A stretch of 60,338 bases of DNA from assembly GCA_021831125.1 (NCBI GenBank), contig JAKBNI010000002.1:1-60338 (forward strand), written 5' to 3'. Positions 1 through 10,046 of the stretch are shown here, one piece after another. A program made the translations under genes and the position numbers. The notes under the pieces are model-generated. The model was not told the DNA's origin. It searched no databases and worked only from the letters and a program-made list of their open reading frames with translations. Source of the stretch: Actinomycetes bacterium. GTDB lineage: Bacteria; Actinomycetota; Acidimicrobiia; Acidimicrobiales; RAAP-2. The first letter of the stretch is position 1, and every line of letters starts with the position of its first letter.

Positions 1-1
1 G

Positions 2-124
2 GACGCCGCCCGGGCCAAGGAACTTGACAGGTTCCTCCAGCGCTACAACACTTCTCGCTACCACACGGCCGTCGGGGGTCCTCCCATCAGCCGCGTGATG
101 AACGTGGCTGGGAGTTACAGCTAG
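2..124 (+). mobile_element. C-terminal fragment of an IS481/IS3-type transposase (integrase core tail), truncated by the window edge
   Basis: Frame 2 reads DAARAKELDRFLQRYNTSRYHTAVGGPPISRVMNVAGSYS*, typical of the IS481-family C-terminus (RYNtsRpHsALGGrPPisR). Confidence 0.75.
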
Positions 125-840
125 GGGACGAAGCCCCAGCAGTTGAACCGGAACGGCGCGTTGCCGTAGCCGTCCAACGACTGGGTCTCGCAGCGCACGT
201 CGCTTAGTCCCGACGCCTCGAGGAGGCCCACCGTCCACTCCCGGTCGTAGTACAGGTGCTCGAGCCCCGCGTAGCGACGCGCGTAGGCCGCCTCGCCCCC
301 GGCGGCCCGGACCCGCCGGCGCAGGTCCTCGGCGCGTCGGGCGGCGTCGGCCAGGTCCAGGATCGCGACGGCGCGAGTGGCGCGCGACACCATCGCCTCG
401 GCGACGCGCGCCGCGTAGTCGAGCGTCGGGAAGTAGATGAAGGTGCTCATCGAGACGACGACGTCGACCCGCGGCTCCGGGGCGAGGTCCAGGGCGTCAG
501 CGACGGCGAACTCGCCCTCGGGGATGGCCCGGGACGCGAGGCCCAGCTGGACCGACGAGCGGTCGATGCCCCCCACGCGCACGCCGGCCTCGGCCAGCGG
601 GAGGAGGAAGGCCCCCGCCCCGCAGCCCACGTCGACGACCGAGCCGCCCGCGGCGAGCCCGAGGGTCGCTCCCCAGCGTGCCACGTACTCGCGCCACGCC
701 CGCTCCGTCACGCCGCCGTGAGCCGAGTCGTAGCCGTCGGCGTCGATGAGACCCTGAAGGACGGATCCCGCGGCCCCGGGTAGGGCCCGCGACGCCCAGA
801 CGGCGTCCCAGCCCGTCGTGACGTCGCGACCGTCGGACAC
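121..840 (-). CDS. class I SAM-dependent methyltransferase
   Basis: VVDVGCGAGAFLLPLAEAGVRVGGIDRS motif I; GTG start at 840 just after the rlmN stop. The track ORF is over-extended. Confidence 0.75.
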   Translation of the reverse strand: MSDGRDVTTGWDAVWASRALPGAAGSVLQGLIDADGYDSAHGGVTERAWREYVARWGATLGLAAGGSVVDVGCGAGAFLLPLAEAGVRVGGIDRSSVQLGLASRAIPEGEFAVADALDLAPEPRVDVVVSMSTFIYFPTLDYAARVAEAMVSRATRAVAILDLADAARRAEDLRRRVRAAGGEAAYARRYAGLEHLYYDREWTVGLLEASGLSDVRCETQSLDGYGNAPFRFNCWGFVP

Positions 841-851
841 CTCGCGGAACG

Positions 852-1919
852 TTAGGTCGCGACGCCCTCGCGCGGGGGTCGGGCCCCTCCGGGGCGCAGG
901 CCGACGCGTCGGCCCCGGCTGACCTGGGCCAGCTGACCGCACGCGGCCGCGATCGAGCGGCCCCGCGTGTTGCGCACGGTCGCGTTCAGCCCGCGCGCGA
1001 CCAGCCCGTCGCGGAAGGCCGTCACGCGCGCGGGCGCCGAGCCCCGCACCAAGAAGCCCGGGGTGGGGTTGAGCGGGATGAGGTTGACGTGGGCGCGCAG
1101 CGGCGCGGCGAACTCCACCAACTCGGCCAGGGCCGCGTCGGTGTCGTTGACCCCGTCGATGAGCGCCCACTCGAGGCTGAGCCGCCGGCCGGTGCGCTCG
1201 ACCCACGTGGTGCACGCGGCGAAGAGCCGCTCGAGCGGGTAGCGGCGATTGAGCGGGACCAGCTCGTCGCGCGCGGCGTCGTTCGCCGCGTGCAGCGAGA
1301 GCGCCAGGGTGACCGGGAGGCCCTCGGCGGCGAGGCGCTCGATGGCCGGGGCCACCCCGACGGTGGAGACGGTGAGGTGCCGGGCCGAGAGGCCGACGTC
1401 GCCCCCGAGGCGCCGCAGCGCCGCGACGGTGACCGCGTAGTTGGCGAGCGGCTCGCCCATGCCCATGAAGACGACGTTGGAGAGACGGGCCGGGCGGGCC
1501 TCACGCCGGGCCACCACGACCTGCTCGAGGACCTCGCCGAGGGTGAGGTGGCGGGTGAAGCCGGCCTGGCCCGTCGCGCAGAACGTGCAGCCCATCGCGC
1601 AGCCCGCCTGGGAGGAGACGCACACCGTCACGCGGTCGTCGTAGTGCATCAGGACCGTCTCGATGGTCGCCCCGTCGGGCAGCGAGAACAGCCACTTGCG
1701 CGTGCCGCCCCGGTCGCTCACCACCTCCTCGACCGGGGTGAGCGCGGCCGGGTGGGCGGCGCCCAGGCGCGCGCGCAGGGCGCGCGGGACCGTCGTCACC
1801 TCGTCCAGGCCCTGACCCTCGGCCCACAGGCCCCGCCACAGCTGGTCCAGGCGGTAACGGGGCTCGCCGGCGAGCTCGTCGGCGAGCTCGTCGCGGGAGA
1901 GTCCGTAGAGTGAGGCCAC
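852..1919 (-). CDS. rlmN: 23S rRNA (adenine(2503)-C(2))-methyltransferase
   Basis: Radical-SAM GCAMGCTFCATGQAGFTRHLTLGEVLEQV, VVFMGMGEPLANY; GTG start. Confidence 0.93.
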   Translation of the reverse strand: MASLYGLSRDELADELAGEPRYRLDQLWRGLWAEGQGLDEVTTVPRALRARLGAAHPAALTPVEEVVSDRGGTRKWLFSLPDGATIETVLMHYDDRVTVCVSSQAGCAMGCTFCATGQAGFTRHLTLGEVLEQVVVARREARPARLSNVVFMGMGEPLANYAVTVAALRRLGGDVGLSARHLTVSTVGVAPAIERLAAEGLPVTLALSLHAANDAARDELVPLNRRYPLERLFAACTTWVERTGRRLSLEWALIDGVNDTDAALAELVEFAAPLRAHVNLIPLNPTPGFLVRGSAPARVTAFRDGLVARGLNATVRNTRGRSIAAACGQLAQVSRGRRVGLRPGGARPPREGVAT

Positions 1920-2072
1920 GCGACCACGCTAGGGGCGACGTCCGCCCGCCCGCGGCGGCGCGAAGGGGACACCACGCTCACCACCGACGACGTCACCCGC
2001 CACCTCGGCCTGCTCGACGGGGTACGACGCTCGCGCCCGGGCGGGCGCGAGCGCTGGACCTACCATGGCCGG

Positions 2073-2318
2073 ATGGTCGCGCGACTGATCGACCAGTCCC
2101 ACCTCGCGATCCGCACCGGCTTCGCCGAGCGCGACGCCCTCTGCGAGGCGGCCCCGGCGACCTTCAGCGTCCCGTCGGCGATGAGCGCGCACATGACCGT
2201 CGTGGCCGACCTCGTCGGCGGCGACCGCGGGGCGATCGAGGCGGCCCTGGACGCGGCGTGGCTCCTCCAGCGCGACCTCGACGAGGGCCGGCCCGAGCCC
2301 CCTCGCGGGTCTGCTTGA
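2073..2318 (+). CDS. MmcQ/YjbR-like (DUF419) small protein, possibly N-terminally short
   Basis: DQSHLAIRTGFAERDALCEAAPATFSV...AIEAALDAAWLL resembles the YjbR fold; TACCAT -10-like hexamer 6 nt before the ATG. Confidence 0.45.
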   Translation: MVARLIDQSHLAIRTGFAERDALCEAAPATFSVPSAMSAHMTVVADLVGGDRGAIEAALDAAWLLQRDLDEGRPEPPRGSA

Positions 2319-2355
2319 CTCTCTAGCGGCCCCTCCCGGGGCGGACTGGAGGACC

Positions 2356-3132
2356 ATGGAACTCTCGAACACCTCGGCCGTCGTCACCGGCGGCGCGTCG
2401 GGCCTCGGTGAGGCCACCGCGCGCGCGCTCGCGGCCCGGGGGGTCGCCGTCGTGGTGGCCGACCTCAACGACGGCGCCGGCGAGGCCCTGGCCAGCGAGA
2501 TCGGTGGGGCCTTCGCCCACTGCGACGTCACCGACCCCGACCAGGTCATCGCCGCGATCGAGGCCGGCCGGGCCCGCGGCCCCCTGCGCTCGGTCGTCAA
2601 CTGCGCCGGCATCGGCTGGGCGACCCGCACGATCGGCAAGGACGGCGAGTACGCCTCGGCCCACGACCTCGACCTCTACCGCAAGGTCATCGAGGTCAAC
2701 CTCGTGGGCACCTTCAACGTCTGCCGGCTCGCGGCGACCGCCATGAGCCACAACGAGCCCGACGCCGACGGCGGGCGCGGCGCGATCGTCAACACCGCCT
2801 CGGTGGCGGCCGAGGACGGCCAGATCGGCCAGGTCGCCTACTCCTCCTCCAAGGGCGGGGTCGTCGGGCTGACCCTGCCGCTCGCGCGCGACCTGGCCGT
2901 GGTGGGCATCCGGGTCAACACCATCCTGCCCGGGCTGATCGACACCCCGATCTACGGCTCGGGGCCGGCGAGCGAGGAGTTCAAGGCCCGCCTGGGCACC
3001 GGGGTCCTCTTCCCCAAGCGGCTCGGCCACAGCGAGGAGTTCGCCAGCCTGGCCGTGGAGCTCCTCGCCAACAGCTACATGAACGCCGAGTCCATCCGCC
3101 TCGACGCCGGCATCCGCATGCAGCCGAAGTAG
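2356..3132 (+). CDS. SDR-family oxidoreductase (HSD10/3-hydroxyacyl-CoA dehydrogenase-like)
   Basis: [15 protein letters not shown] nucleotide-binding motif, YSSSKGG active site, [11 protein letters not shown]-terminus; SD GGAGG. Confidence 0.88.
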   Translation: MELSNTSAVVTGGASGLGEATARALAARGVAVVVADLNDGAGEALASEIGGAFAHCDVTDPDQVIAAIEAGRARGPLRSVVNCAGIGWATRTIGKDGEYASAHDLDLYRKVIEVNLVGTFNVCRLAATAMSHNEPDADGGRGAIVNTASVAAEDGQIGQVAYSSSKGGVVGLTLPLARDLAVVGIRVNTILPGLIDTPIYGSGPASEEFKARLGTGVLFPKRLGHSEEFASLAVELLANSYMNAESIRLDAGIRMQPK

Positions 3133-3190
3133 CCCCTCGGGCCCGGGGACGAGGCGAGCGCGAGCGCACCCGCTGGTTTACGCTTCGGCC

Positions 3191-4339
3191 GTGGACTGGT
3201 TCGACCTGATCATCGCCGTGCTGGTGCTCCTGGCCGCGATCACCGGCTGGGCCGACGGCGCCATCACCCGGGTGCTCCACGTGGCCGGCCTGGCCGTCGG
3301 GTTCTTCGCGATGGTGGCGCTCGCCCCCTCGCTCTCGAGCCGGATCACCCACGGGGTCGCGCGCCCGGTCGTGGCGCTCGTGATCGTGGGGGTCGGCACG
3401 GTGCTGTGCGGGGTCGCCGGGCGGGTGCTGGGCGGGTTCTTCTCCCGGGCCCTGCACACGATCCACTTGGGCGTCGTCGACCGGGTCGGCGGGGTGCTGG
3501 TGGGCGCCGCCTCGGCCCTCGTCGGCTGCTGGCTCATCGCCGGCCTGCTCGCCTCGACGACCTGGGGCTCGGTCGCCACCCAGGTCCAGGGCTCGGCGAT
3601 CCTGCGCGCGGTCGACGCGGTGATGCCGCCCCTGCCGGCGGTCGAGCAGCGGGTCCAGACGCTGCTGCGCCAGGCCGACCTCCCGGCGATCTTCGCCGAG
3701 GTCATCGCCCCGACGCTCACCCCGCCGCTGGCGCTCACCCGCCTGCCGGCCTCGCGCAGCCCGGTCGGGGGTCCCCCGGGCGTCGTGAAGGTCCTCGCGA
3801 CGGGGGGCTGCGCGGGCGCCTCGGAGGGCACCGCGTTCTACGTCCGGCCCGCGATCGCGGTGACCAACGCCCACGTCGTCGCGGGCCGCCGTCGCGTCAC
3901 CGTCGACGGCGCGCCGGCCACCGTCGTCGCCTACGACGCCACCGACGACCTCGCCCTCGTGCGGGTGTCGAGGGCCGGGGCGCCCCTGCCGCTCTCGAGC
4001 GCGGCCCCGGCCCGCGGCCAGCGCCTCGACGTGGTCGGCTTCCCGCTCGACGCCGCGCGCACCCTCACCCCGGCCTACATGGAGGGCCCCACCACCGCCC
4101 TCAGCCGTGACATCTACGGCGGCCACCTGCAGGCCCGCACCTTCTACGTGCTCGAGGCCCGCGTCGAGCCGGGCAACTCGGGCAGCCCGGTGCTCGCGGG
4201 TGGGCGGGCCGTGGCGGTCGTCGAGTCCATGTCGGCGAGCCAGCCGGCCACGGGCTACGCCATCCCGGTCTCGGTGCTGGCGCCCCTGCTCGCGCACGTG
4301 GGCACCCGGCCGGTCTCGACCGGCGCGTGCGTCAACTGA
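3191..4339 (+). CDS. MarP-like membrane serine protease (CvpA-type TM domain plus trypsin-like domain)
   Basis: N-terminal four-helix CvpA-like region; TAFYVRPAIAVTNAHVV, DLALVRV, EPGNSGSPVL protease motifs. Confidence 0.88.
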   Translation: MDWFDLIIAVLVLLAAITGWADGAITRVLHVAGLAVGFFAMVALAPSLSSRITHGVARPVVALVIVGVGTVLCGVAGRVLGGFFSRALHTIHLGVVDRVGGVLVGAASALVGCWLIAGLLASTTWGSVATQVQGSAILRAVDAVMPPLPAVEQRVQTLLRQADLPAIFAEVIAPTLTPPLALTRLPASRSPVGGPPGVVKVLATGGCAGASEGTAFYVRPAIAVTNAHVVAGRRRVTVDGAPATVVAYDATDDLALVRVSRAGAPLPLSSAAPARGQRLDVVGFPLDAARTLTPAYMEGPTTALSRDIYGGHLQARTFYVLEARVEPGNSGSPVLAGGRAVAVVESMSASQPATGYAIPVSVLAPLLAHVGTRPVSTGACVN

Positions 4340-4730
4340 GCGGGGGACCCCCCGGCGCCCGGCCGCTCCCGGCGCGCGCCCCGACGTGGGGTGAGCGCAC
4401 GACGTAGGTGGTGGGCGCCCACGAGCGCGGGACCGACCGGTACTCCCCGCGCCGCTCGAGGCGCGTGGCGCGGCGCCCGCGGGTGCCGCCGAGCACGGTC
4501 AGGCTGAGCCCGGCGGCGACGATCGCGAGGCCCACCACGAGGGTCAGGGCCGAGTGCAGGCAGCTCCCGGCGCCGCCGAGGTGCGCGCCCGAGGACGTGC
4601 AGGCGCCCGTCCCGCTGCCGCCCGCGACGATGACGGCGACGCCCGCCGCGACGCCGACGAGACCCGTCGCGACGGCGAGGAGGAGCGCGCGCGGGACCCG
4701 AGCGCGCGGCGGGTCCGAGTCCTGGCCCAT
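4332..4730 (-). CDS. hypothetical membrane protein (two predicted TM helices)
   Basis: MGQDSDPPRARVPRALLLAVATGLVGVAAGVAVIVAGG...LTLVVGLAIVAAGLSLTVLGG; ATG at 4730. Confidence 0.5.
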   Translation of the reverse strand: MGQDSDPPRARVPRALLLAVATGLVGVAAGVAVIVAGGSGTGACTSSGAHLGGAGSCLHSALTLVVGLAIVAAGLSLTVLGGTRGRRATRLERRGEYRSVPRSWAPTTYVVRSPHVGARAGSGRAPGGPPLS

Positions 4731-5069
4731 CACCCTCCCCTGGTCTAACGGTGGCGAGAGTGAACCGTACGCACCGAGACTCACCAGGGGGTCCCCGGGG
4801 GCCCAACGACGCCTCAACGCGGGGGACCCGCCTCCACCGGTCCGCCCCCGACCGGTCGTCACTGGGCGCGACGCGGGGAGGTCCCCAGGCGTCGACGACC
4901 GAGCGGGCGCGGAAACCTACAGATTATGTAGTCCCTGGTGTAGGGCGTCGCCGGTCTTGACCGTTGTGGCGCCATTGGGATAGACCGGTTCGTCGCAAGG
5001 GCACGCGTCGCGCCGGCCGGGGGCCGGCGCGACGTTTACGTGGACCCGGAGGACAGCCCGTGAAGAGAC

Positions 5070-5372
5070 GCGTGGCCGCCCTCGGCGCGCCGTGCCTCGC
5101 CGGGACCCCCCCGCCCTGGTGGGATCCGGGGGGCCGCCGGCGCGGCGAGCGCGATGAGCCGCGACTAGATCGAGACCCTCACGACCGCGACGATCCAGGC
5201 CCGCGTGATGCTGAGCCCGTGCACCGACACCTTCGGGCACCGGGGCCGTCGAGGTCGCCACGCGCGGGCTGGAGATCGAGGCGACCTCGGGAACCCACGA
5301 CGCCGCGACCCTCTCGTTCGGCGCGTCCTACCCCTCGCCCACCCCGAGCGTCGCCCACTCAGCCGCGGCGGC
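5070..5372 (+). pseudogene. decayed coding remnant with in-frame stop and frameshift, function unknown
   Basis: Reads MSRD*IETLTTATIQARVMLSPCTD then shifts to APTPSGTGAVEVATRGLEIEATSGTHDAATLSFGASYPSPTPSVAHSAAAAQ with strongly GC3-biased codons. Confidence 0.3.
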
Positions 5373-6734
5373 TCAGATCGCCGCGAGGTCGGCCACGTTG
5401 TCGAAGCGCGCGAACTCCCCGCGCCAGGTCAGGTGGGCGGTCCTCGTCGGGCCGTTGCGGTTCTTGCCCACGATGACCTCGACGTCGGACTTCTGGTCGT
5501 TGGGCACGTCGCCGTAGATCTCGGGGCGGAAGAGGAAGAGCACCACGTCGGCGTCCTGCTCGAGCGAGCCCGACTCACGCAGATCCGACATCATCGGACG
5601 CTTGTCGGCGCGATCTTCGAGCTTGCGGCTCAGCTGGCTGAGCGCCACCACCGGGCACTCGAGCTCGCGGGCGAGGATCTTGAGCGACCGGCTCATCTCG
5701 GCCACCTCGACCTGGCGGTTCTCGGCCCGGCCCCGACTGCTCATGAGCTGCAGGTAGTCGATGATGACGACCCCGAGGTCGCCGTTCTGCTGCTTGACCC
5801 GCCGCGCCCGGGCCCGCACGTCCATCACGGTGAGGCTGGGGTTATCGTCGATGAAGACCTTGGCCGACTGCAGGAAGCTGAAGGCCTCGTGGGCCCGGTT
5901 CCAGTCCGCCTCGGAGAGGTCGCCGGTGCGCAGCTTGGACGAGTCGATGCGCGCGGTCGAGGCGAGGATGCGCTCGGCCAGCTCCTGGCGGCTCATCTCG
6001 AGGGAGAAGAAGAGCGCCGGACGCCCGACGACGGCCCCGACGTGGATGAGGATACCCAGCGCGAAGGCCGTCTTACCGGTGGCCGGGCGGGCGCCGACGA
6101 TCGTCATCGAGCTCGGCTGGAGCCCCTGGAGGACGGCGTCGAGGGCGTGGTAGCCGGTGGACAGGCCGTTCAGCTGGCCCCGGGTCTCGCCGCGCTGCTC
6201 GAGGATGTCGGCCTCGGCGAGCAGCAGGCGCTGGAGCGGTGAGACCGAGTCGGTCTTGCGCTCGTCGCCGATCGCGTTGATCTTGCGCTCGGCCTCATCG
6301 AGCAGGCCCACCACGTCGTCGGTCGCCTGGTAGGCGTCGTCCATGATCTCCCCGGCGGCGGCGATGAGCTTGCGCTGCTGGGACTTCTCGCGCACCAGCT
6401 CGGCGTAGTGCTGGGCGTTGGCGACCGAGGGCGTGTTCATCTGCAGAGAGCTGAGCAGCGCCAGCTCCACCCCGACCGCGCCGTGCTCGTGGAGCTTGGC
6501 CTGGACCGTCACGTAGTCGACCGGCTCGCCGGCGTGGGCGAGCGCCACGACCGCCGAGAAGATCTGGCCGTGCAGGGGACGGTAGAAGTCCTCGGCGGTG
6601 ACCGTCTCGTAGGCCACCGAGACGGCCTCGGGCGAGAGCAGCATCGCGCCGATAAGGGACTCCTCGGCCTCGAGGGCGTGCGGCGGGACCCGCCCGCCCG
6701 ACGACGCGGTCCGCGGGGTCTCGATCTGGGTCAT
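5373..6734 (-). CDS. dnaB: replicative DNA helicase
   Basis: VPPHALEAEESLIGAMLLSPEA, GARPATGKTAFAL Walker A, VVIIDYLQLM, VALSQLSRKLEDRADKRPMMSDLRESGSLEQDADVV; no intein. Confidence 0.97.
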   Translation of the reverse strand: MTQIETPRTASSGGRVPPHALEAEESLIGAMLLSPEAVSVAYETVTAEDFYRPLHGQIFSAVVALAHAGEPVDYVTVQAKLHEHGAVGVELALLSSLQMNTPSVANAQHYAELVREKSQQRKLIAAAGEIMDDAYQATDDVVGLLDEAERKINAIGDERKTDSVSPLQRLLLAEADILEQRGETRGQLNGLSTGYHALDAVLQGLQPSSMTIVGARPATGKTAFALGILIHVGAVVGRPALFFSLEMSRQELAERILASTARIDSSKLRTGDLSEADWNRAHEAFSFLQSAKVFIDDNPSLTVMDVRARARRVKQQNGDLGVVIIDYLQLMSSRGRAENRQVEVAEMSRSLKILARELECPVVALSQLSRKLEDRADKRPMMSDLRESGSLEQDADVVLFLFRPEIYGDVPNDQKSDVEVIVGKNRNGPTRTAHLTWRGEFARFDNVADLAAI

Positions 6735-6840
6735 AGGTCTCCAACGGTCGCCGACGGGCCATGTGCAGCACAAGATGCCAAGGCTGCGTTTTTCCTGTGG
6801 ACGGCCACGCGACGATTGTGGACCCGCCCTGTGACGCGAA

Positions 6841-6863
6841 ACGCCGGGGCAGGGCCCCGGCGT
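6841..6863 (-). terminator. hairpin terminator downstream of rplI
   Basis: Perfect 10-bp stem ACGCCGGGGC/GCCCCGGCGT with AGG loop; minus strand continues TTTCGCG. Confidence 0.6.
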
Positions 6864-6881
6864 GCCGCGAGGTGGGGGTCG

Positions 6882-7328
6882 CTACTTCGCGACGACCTCC
6901 AGCGAGATCGTGGCGGTCACCCCGTCGAAGAGGAAGGCCTCGAGCGTCGCCGGACCGACCTCCTTCAGGTGCTCGCCCATGCGGATCTGGTGGCGGTCGA
7001 GGGTGACCCCGGTCGCCCGGCGCAGCGCGTCGGCGACGTCGCCCTCGGTCACCGACCCGAACAGACGGCCGTTCTGGCCGGCCCGGGCCTCGAGGGTGAG
7101 CGTGGCCGCCTCGATCGCGGCCTTCTGGGTCAGGGCCGCGTCGCGACTCTTCACGTCGAGCAGGTCACGGGCCTTGCGCATCGCGGTGGCCTGGGCCTCG
7201 GTCGCGTCGCTCGCCACGAGGGCCGCCCCCGAGGGCAGGAGGAAGTTGCGGGCGTAGCCCGGCCGCACCGCGACGATGTCGCCGCGCCGGCCGAGGCCGG
7301 CCACGTCGGTTCGCAGCAGCACCTTCAT
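6882..7328 (-). CDS. rplI: 50S ribosomal protein L9
   Basis: [37 protein letters not shown]. Confidence 0.95.
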   Translation of the reverse strand: MKVLLRTDVAGLGRRGDIVAVRPGYARNFLLPSGAALVASDATEAQATAMRKARDLLDVKSRDAALTQKAAIEAATLTLEARAGQNGRLFGSVTEGDVADALRRATGVTLDRHQIRMGEHLKEVGPATLEAFLFDGVTATISLEVVAK

Positions 7329-7759
7329 CGCTCGTCCCCCTCGCTCGCCGCCTCGAAGACCTCCTCGGCGACCGAGGCGTCCTCGAGCAGCTCGGCCGTC
7401 GGGGTCGACTCGGACTCGGGGGCCTCCACCGACTCGCCGCGCGGCGGGCGCCCGCCGCGGCCGCCGCCGCGGCCCCGGCGCTCGGTCACCGTGCGCTGGG
7501 TGTAGGGCAGCAGGGCGAGCTCCCGGGCCGTCTTGATCGCCTCGGAGACGTCACGCTGGTGCTGCTGGCAGTTGCCCGACACCTTGCGGCCGCGGATCTT
7601 GCCGCGGTCCGAGATGTACTTGCGCAGCTGGGCCAGGTCCTTGTAGTCGACCCGGTCCACGCCGTGCTGGCAAAACGCGCAGGGCTTCTTCTTCACCCCG
7701 CGGCGCGTGTCCACCTTGGGCGCGCGCTTGGGGGGCTTGGGGTTGTTGATCCGGGGCAT
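7325..7759 (-). CDS. rpsR: 30S ribosomal protein S18 with long acidic C-terminal extension
   Basis: [69 protein letters not shown] overlap with rplI. Confidence 0.93.
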   Translation of the reverse strand: MPRINNPKPPKRAPKVDTRRGVKKKPCAFCQHGVDRVDYKDLAQLRKYISDRGKIRGRKVSGNCQQHQRDVSEAIKTARELALLPYTQRTVTERRGRGGGRGGRPPRGESVEAPESESTPTAELLEDASVAEEVFEAASEGDER

Positions 7760-8208
7760 TAGAAGGGCTCCTCGTCGAAGTTGTAGGTCGTGGGCTCGTT
7801 GGGCCGCGGGGTGGAGCGCTCGGGCGCCGAGTAGCCACCGCCCTCGCCCCGGGGGATCTTCGTGACGACCGCGGTGGCGTAGCGCAGCGACGGGGCGATC
7901 TCGTCGGCGTTGATCTCGACGATCGAGCGCTTCTCGCCGCTCTCGGTCTCCCAGCTGCGCTGCTCGAGCCGGCCCGTGACGATGACCCGGGTGCCCTTGG
8001 TGAGCGAGTTCGCCGCGTTCTCGGCCATCGCGCCGTAGCCGGCCACCTCGAAGTAGGAGACGCGCTCCTCCCACTCCTGGGTCTGGCGGTTCTGCCAGCG
8101 ACGGTTCACCGCCACCGACAGCCGCACGGCCGCCTGGCCGCTGTTGAGGAACTTCAGTTCGGGGTCCCGCGTGATGTTGCCCACCACGGTGATCGAGTTG
8201 TCGGGCAT
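7759..8208 (-). CDS. ssb: single-stranded DNA-binding protein
   Basis: [38 protein letters not shown]; acidic tip FDEEPF. Confidence 0.95.
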   Translation of the reverse strand: MPDNSITVVGNITRDPELKFLNSGQAAVRLSVAVNRRWQNRQTQEWEERVSYFEVAGYGAMAENAANSLTKGTRVIVTGRLEQRSWETESGEKRSIVEINADEIAPSLRYATAVVTKIPRGEGGGYSAPERSTPRPNEPTTYNFDEEPF

Positions 8209-8232
8209 GGTCTCTCCTTGACTGCGCCGACC

Positions 8233-8556
8233 CTAGGCCTCGGCCGCGACGCGGGCCGGGGCGCGGTCGTGCCGGCGCAGGATCTTGAAGCGCAGGACCT
8301 CGTCCGACAGGGTCAGGATGCGATCCAACTCGTCGACGGTCGACGACTCCCCCGCGAACTCGACCACCACGTAGTAGCCCTCCTTGCGCTTCTTGATCTC
8401 GTAGGCCAGGGGACGCTTCCCCCAACGGTCGATGGCGCCGGGGCTGCCGCCGTGGCTGCGGATCGTCTCCAGGGCGCGGTCGAGGGCCTGCTGGATCGAC
8501 TGGGCGTCGACGGTCGTGTCGAACACGATCATCGTCTCGTAGGGCCGTAGGGCCAT
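8233..8556 (-). CDS. rpsF: 30S ribosomal protein S6
   Basis: [17 protein letters not shown]...[26 protein letters not shown]. Confidence 0.95.
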   Translation of the reverse strand: MALRPYETMIVFDTTVDAQSIQQALDRALETIRSHGGSPGAIDRWGKRPLAYEIKKRKEGYYVVVEFAGESSTVDELDRILTLSDEVLRFKILRRHDRAPARVAAEA

Positions 8557-8704
8557 ATGGCTGTTCCTTTCCCTCTGGACCGGCGTGCCGGGCCCCGCGG
8601 AACCGGGGCAGGGGTCTCACTGTGCTCGCCGGGGCGAGAGGACGAGTCTAGCAAGGGCTCGGTGGGGCCCTCGGGGCCACCACCGGACGCGCCCGGGAGA
8701 GGAC

Positions 8705-9523
8705 CTAGCGCAGCTCCTCGGGGGTCTCGTAGACCTCGTCAGGGCCGGGGAAGGTCCCGGCGCGCACGTCGGCCGCGTAGTGGGCGATCGCCTCGGTGAT
8801 GAGGGCCCCCGCGTCGGCGTAGCGGCGCACGAACTTCGCCGAGCGGCCCCGGGCGAGACCGAGCAGGTCGTGGAAGACCAGGACCTGCCCGTCGGTGTCG
8901 GGGCCGGCCCCGATCCCGATCGTGGGGATGTCCAGGTCCTCGGTCACCCTCGTCCCGACCAGGCTGGGCACGCCCTCGACCACGATCGCGTAGACGCCCT
9001 CGTCCTGGAGGACCTTCGCGTCGAGGCTCAACTGCTCGGCCGCCTCGCGGGTCTTCGCCTGGACTTTGAAGCCGCCGAAGGCCATGACGCTCTGGGGGGT
9101 GAGGCCCAGGTGGCCCATCACCGGGATCTCGGCGTCGAGGATGGCGCGCACGACCTCGCGTCGGACCCGCCCGCCCTCGAGCTTCACCGAGTCCGCCCCG
9201 GCGCGGATGAGCCGTCCCGCGTTGGCCACGGCCTCGTGGGCGCCCGTGTGGTAGCTGAGCCAGGGCAGGTCGGCCACGACGTGGGCGTCGGGCGAGGCGG
9301 CCGCCACGGCGCCGACGTGGTGGCACATCGCCTCGATCGTGACGTGCAGGGTGTCGGCGTGGCCCAGCACGACGTTGGCCAGCGAGTCGCCCACGAGGAT
9401 GATGTCCACCCCCGCCGCCGAGGCCAGGCGCGCGCCGGGCTCGTCGTAGGCGGTCACCATGACCAGGGGCTCCGCCCCCCGGCGGCGCTTGCGGGCCCGG
9501 ATGGCCGGGGCGCTCAGCCTCAC
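8705..9523 (-). CDS. panB: 3-methyl-2-oxobutanoate hydroxymethyltransferase
   Basis: VMVTAYDEPGARLASAAGVDIILVGDSLANVVLGHADTLHVT, GHLGLTPQSV; GTG start at 9523. Confidence 0.95.
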   Translation of the reverse strand: MRLSAPAIRARKRRRGAEPLVMVTAYDEPGARLASAAGVDIILVGDSLANVVLGHADTLHVTIEAMCHHVGAVAAASPDAHVVADLPWLSYHTGAHEAVANAGRLIRAGADSVKLEGGRVRREVVRAILDAEIPVMGHLGLTPQSVMAFGGFKVQAKTREAAEQLSLDAKVLQDEGVYAIVVEGVPSLVGTRVTEDLDIPTIGIGAGPDTDGQVLVFHDLLGLARGRSAKFVRRYADAGALITEAIAHYAADVRAGTFPGPDEVYETPEELR

Positions 9524-9942
9524 CGCCCGGCCTTCGAGGCGACGGGGGCCCGGCGCGCGACACGCCCCCCGGCGTGCCACTTGCGCGCGAGGTGGTGGAA
9601 CGCGCAGGCCGCGCAGACCTCCACCGCGTAGCAGGTGACCGGCTCGGCGCGTCGCTCGAGCTTGGCGAGTTCGGCCCGGGTCGTGGGGCAGGTGCCGCCG
9701 GCCGGCAGGCGCGCTCCGAAGACGTAGGTCACCTCGACCAGCTCGGCGTCACCGCACACCGGGCAGCGCTCGCCCGAGCGGCGCCCCACGTTGCGCGCCG
9801 CGCGAACCAGCTCGGGGTGGGCGTCGCAGACGTCCTCGACGCCTATCTGGCCGGCCGCGAGCCGGGCCAGCAGGGTCCGGCGAACCAGGCCAAACTCGAC
9901 CACGGCCCCGACGTTGGAGGTGGCGGCCAGGCGCTGATCCAT
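9520..9942 (-). CDS. DUF5318 family zinc-ribbon-like protein
   Basis: VVEFGLVRRTLLARLAAGQIGVEDVCDAHPELVRAARNVG...CPVCGD...VTYVFGARL...YAVEVCAACAFHHL. Confidence 0.75.
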   Translation of the reverse strand: MDQRLAATSNVGAVVEFGLVRRTLLARLAAGQIGVEDVCDAHPELVRAARNVGRRSGERCPVCGDAELVEVTYVFGARLPAGGTCPTTRAELAKLERRAEPVTCYAVEVCAACAFHHLARKWHAGGRVARRAPVASKAGR

Positions 9943-10015
9943 TAGCGGCGAGACTACCCCCGGGGGTGCGACGGACGGCTCCGGGCCGCCCGCCGGGCGC
10001 GACGGAACCGGTACG

Positions 10016-10038
10016 TCGATATATCGAAGTGATATGAT
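10016..10038 (+). promoter_or_regulatory. padR promoter/operator: 12-bp palindrome TCGATATATCGA followed by -10 TATGAT
   Basis: Palindrome 10016-10027; TATGAT 10033-10038, 8 nt before the padR ATG. Confidence 0.55.
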
Positions 10039-10046
10039 GGTCCGCG

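Noticed and set aside
6780-6830. TGTGGACGG and TGTGGACCC upstream of dnaB as DnaA boxes
   Set aside because: Each differs at two positions from usual consensus; too weak without binding data.
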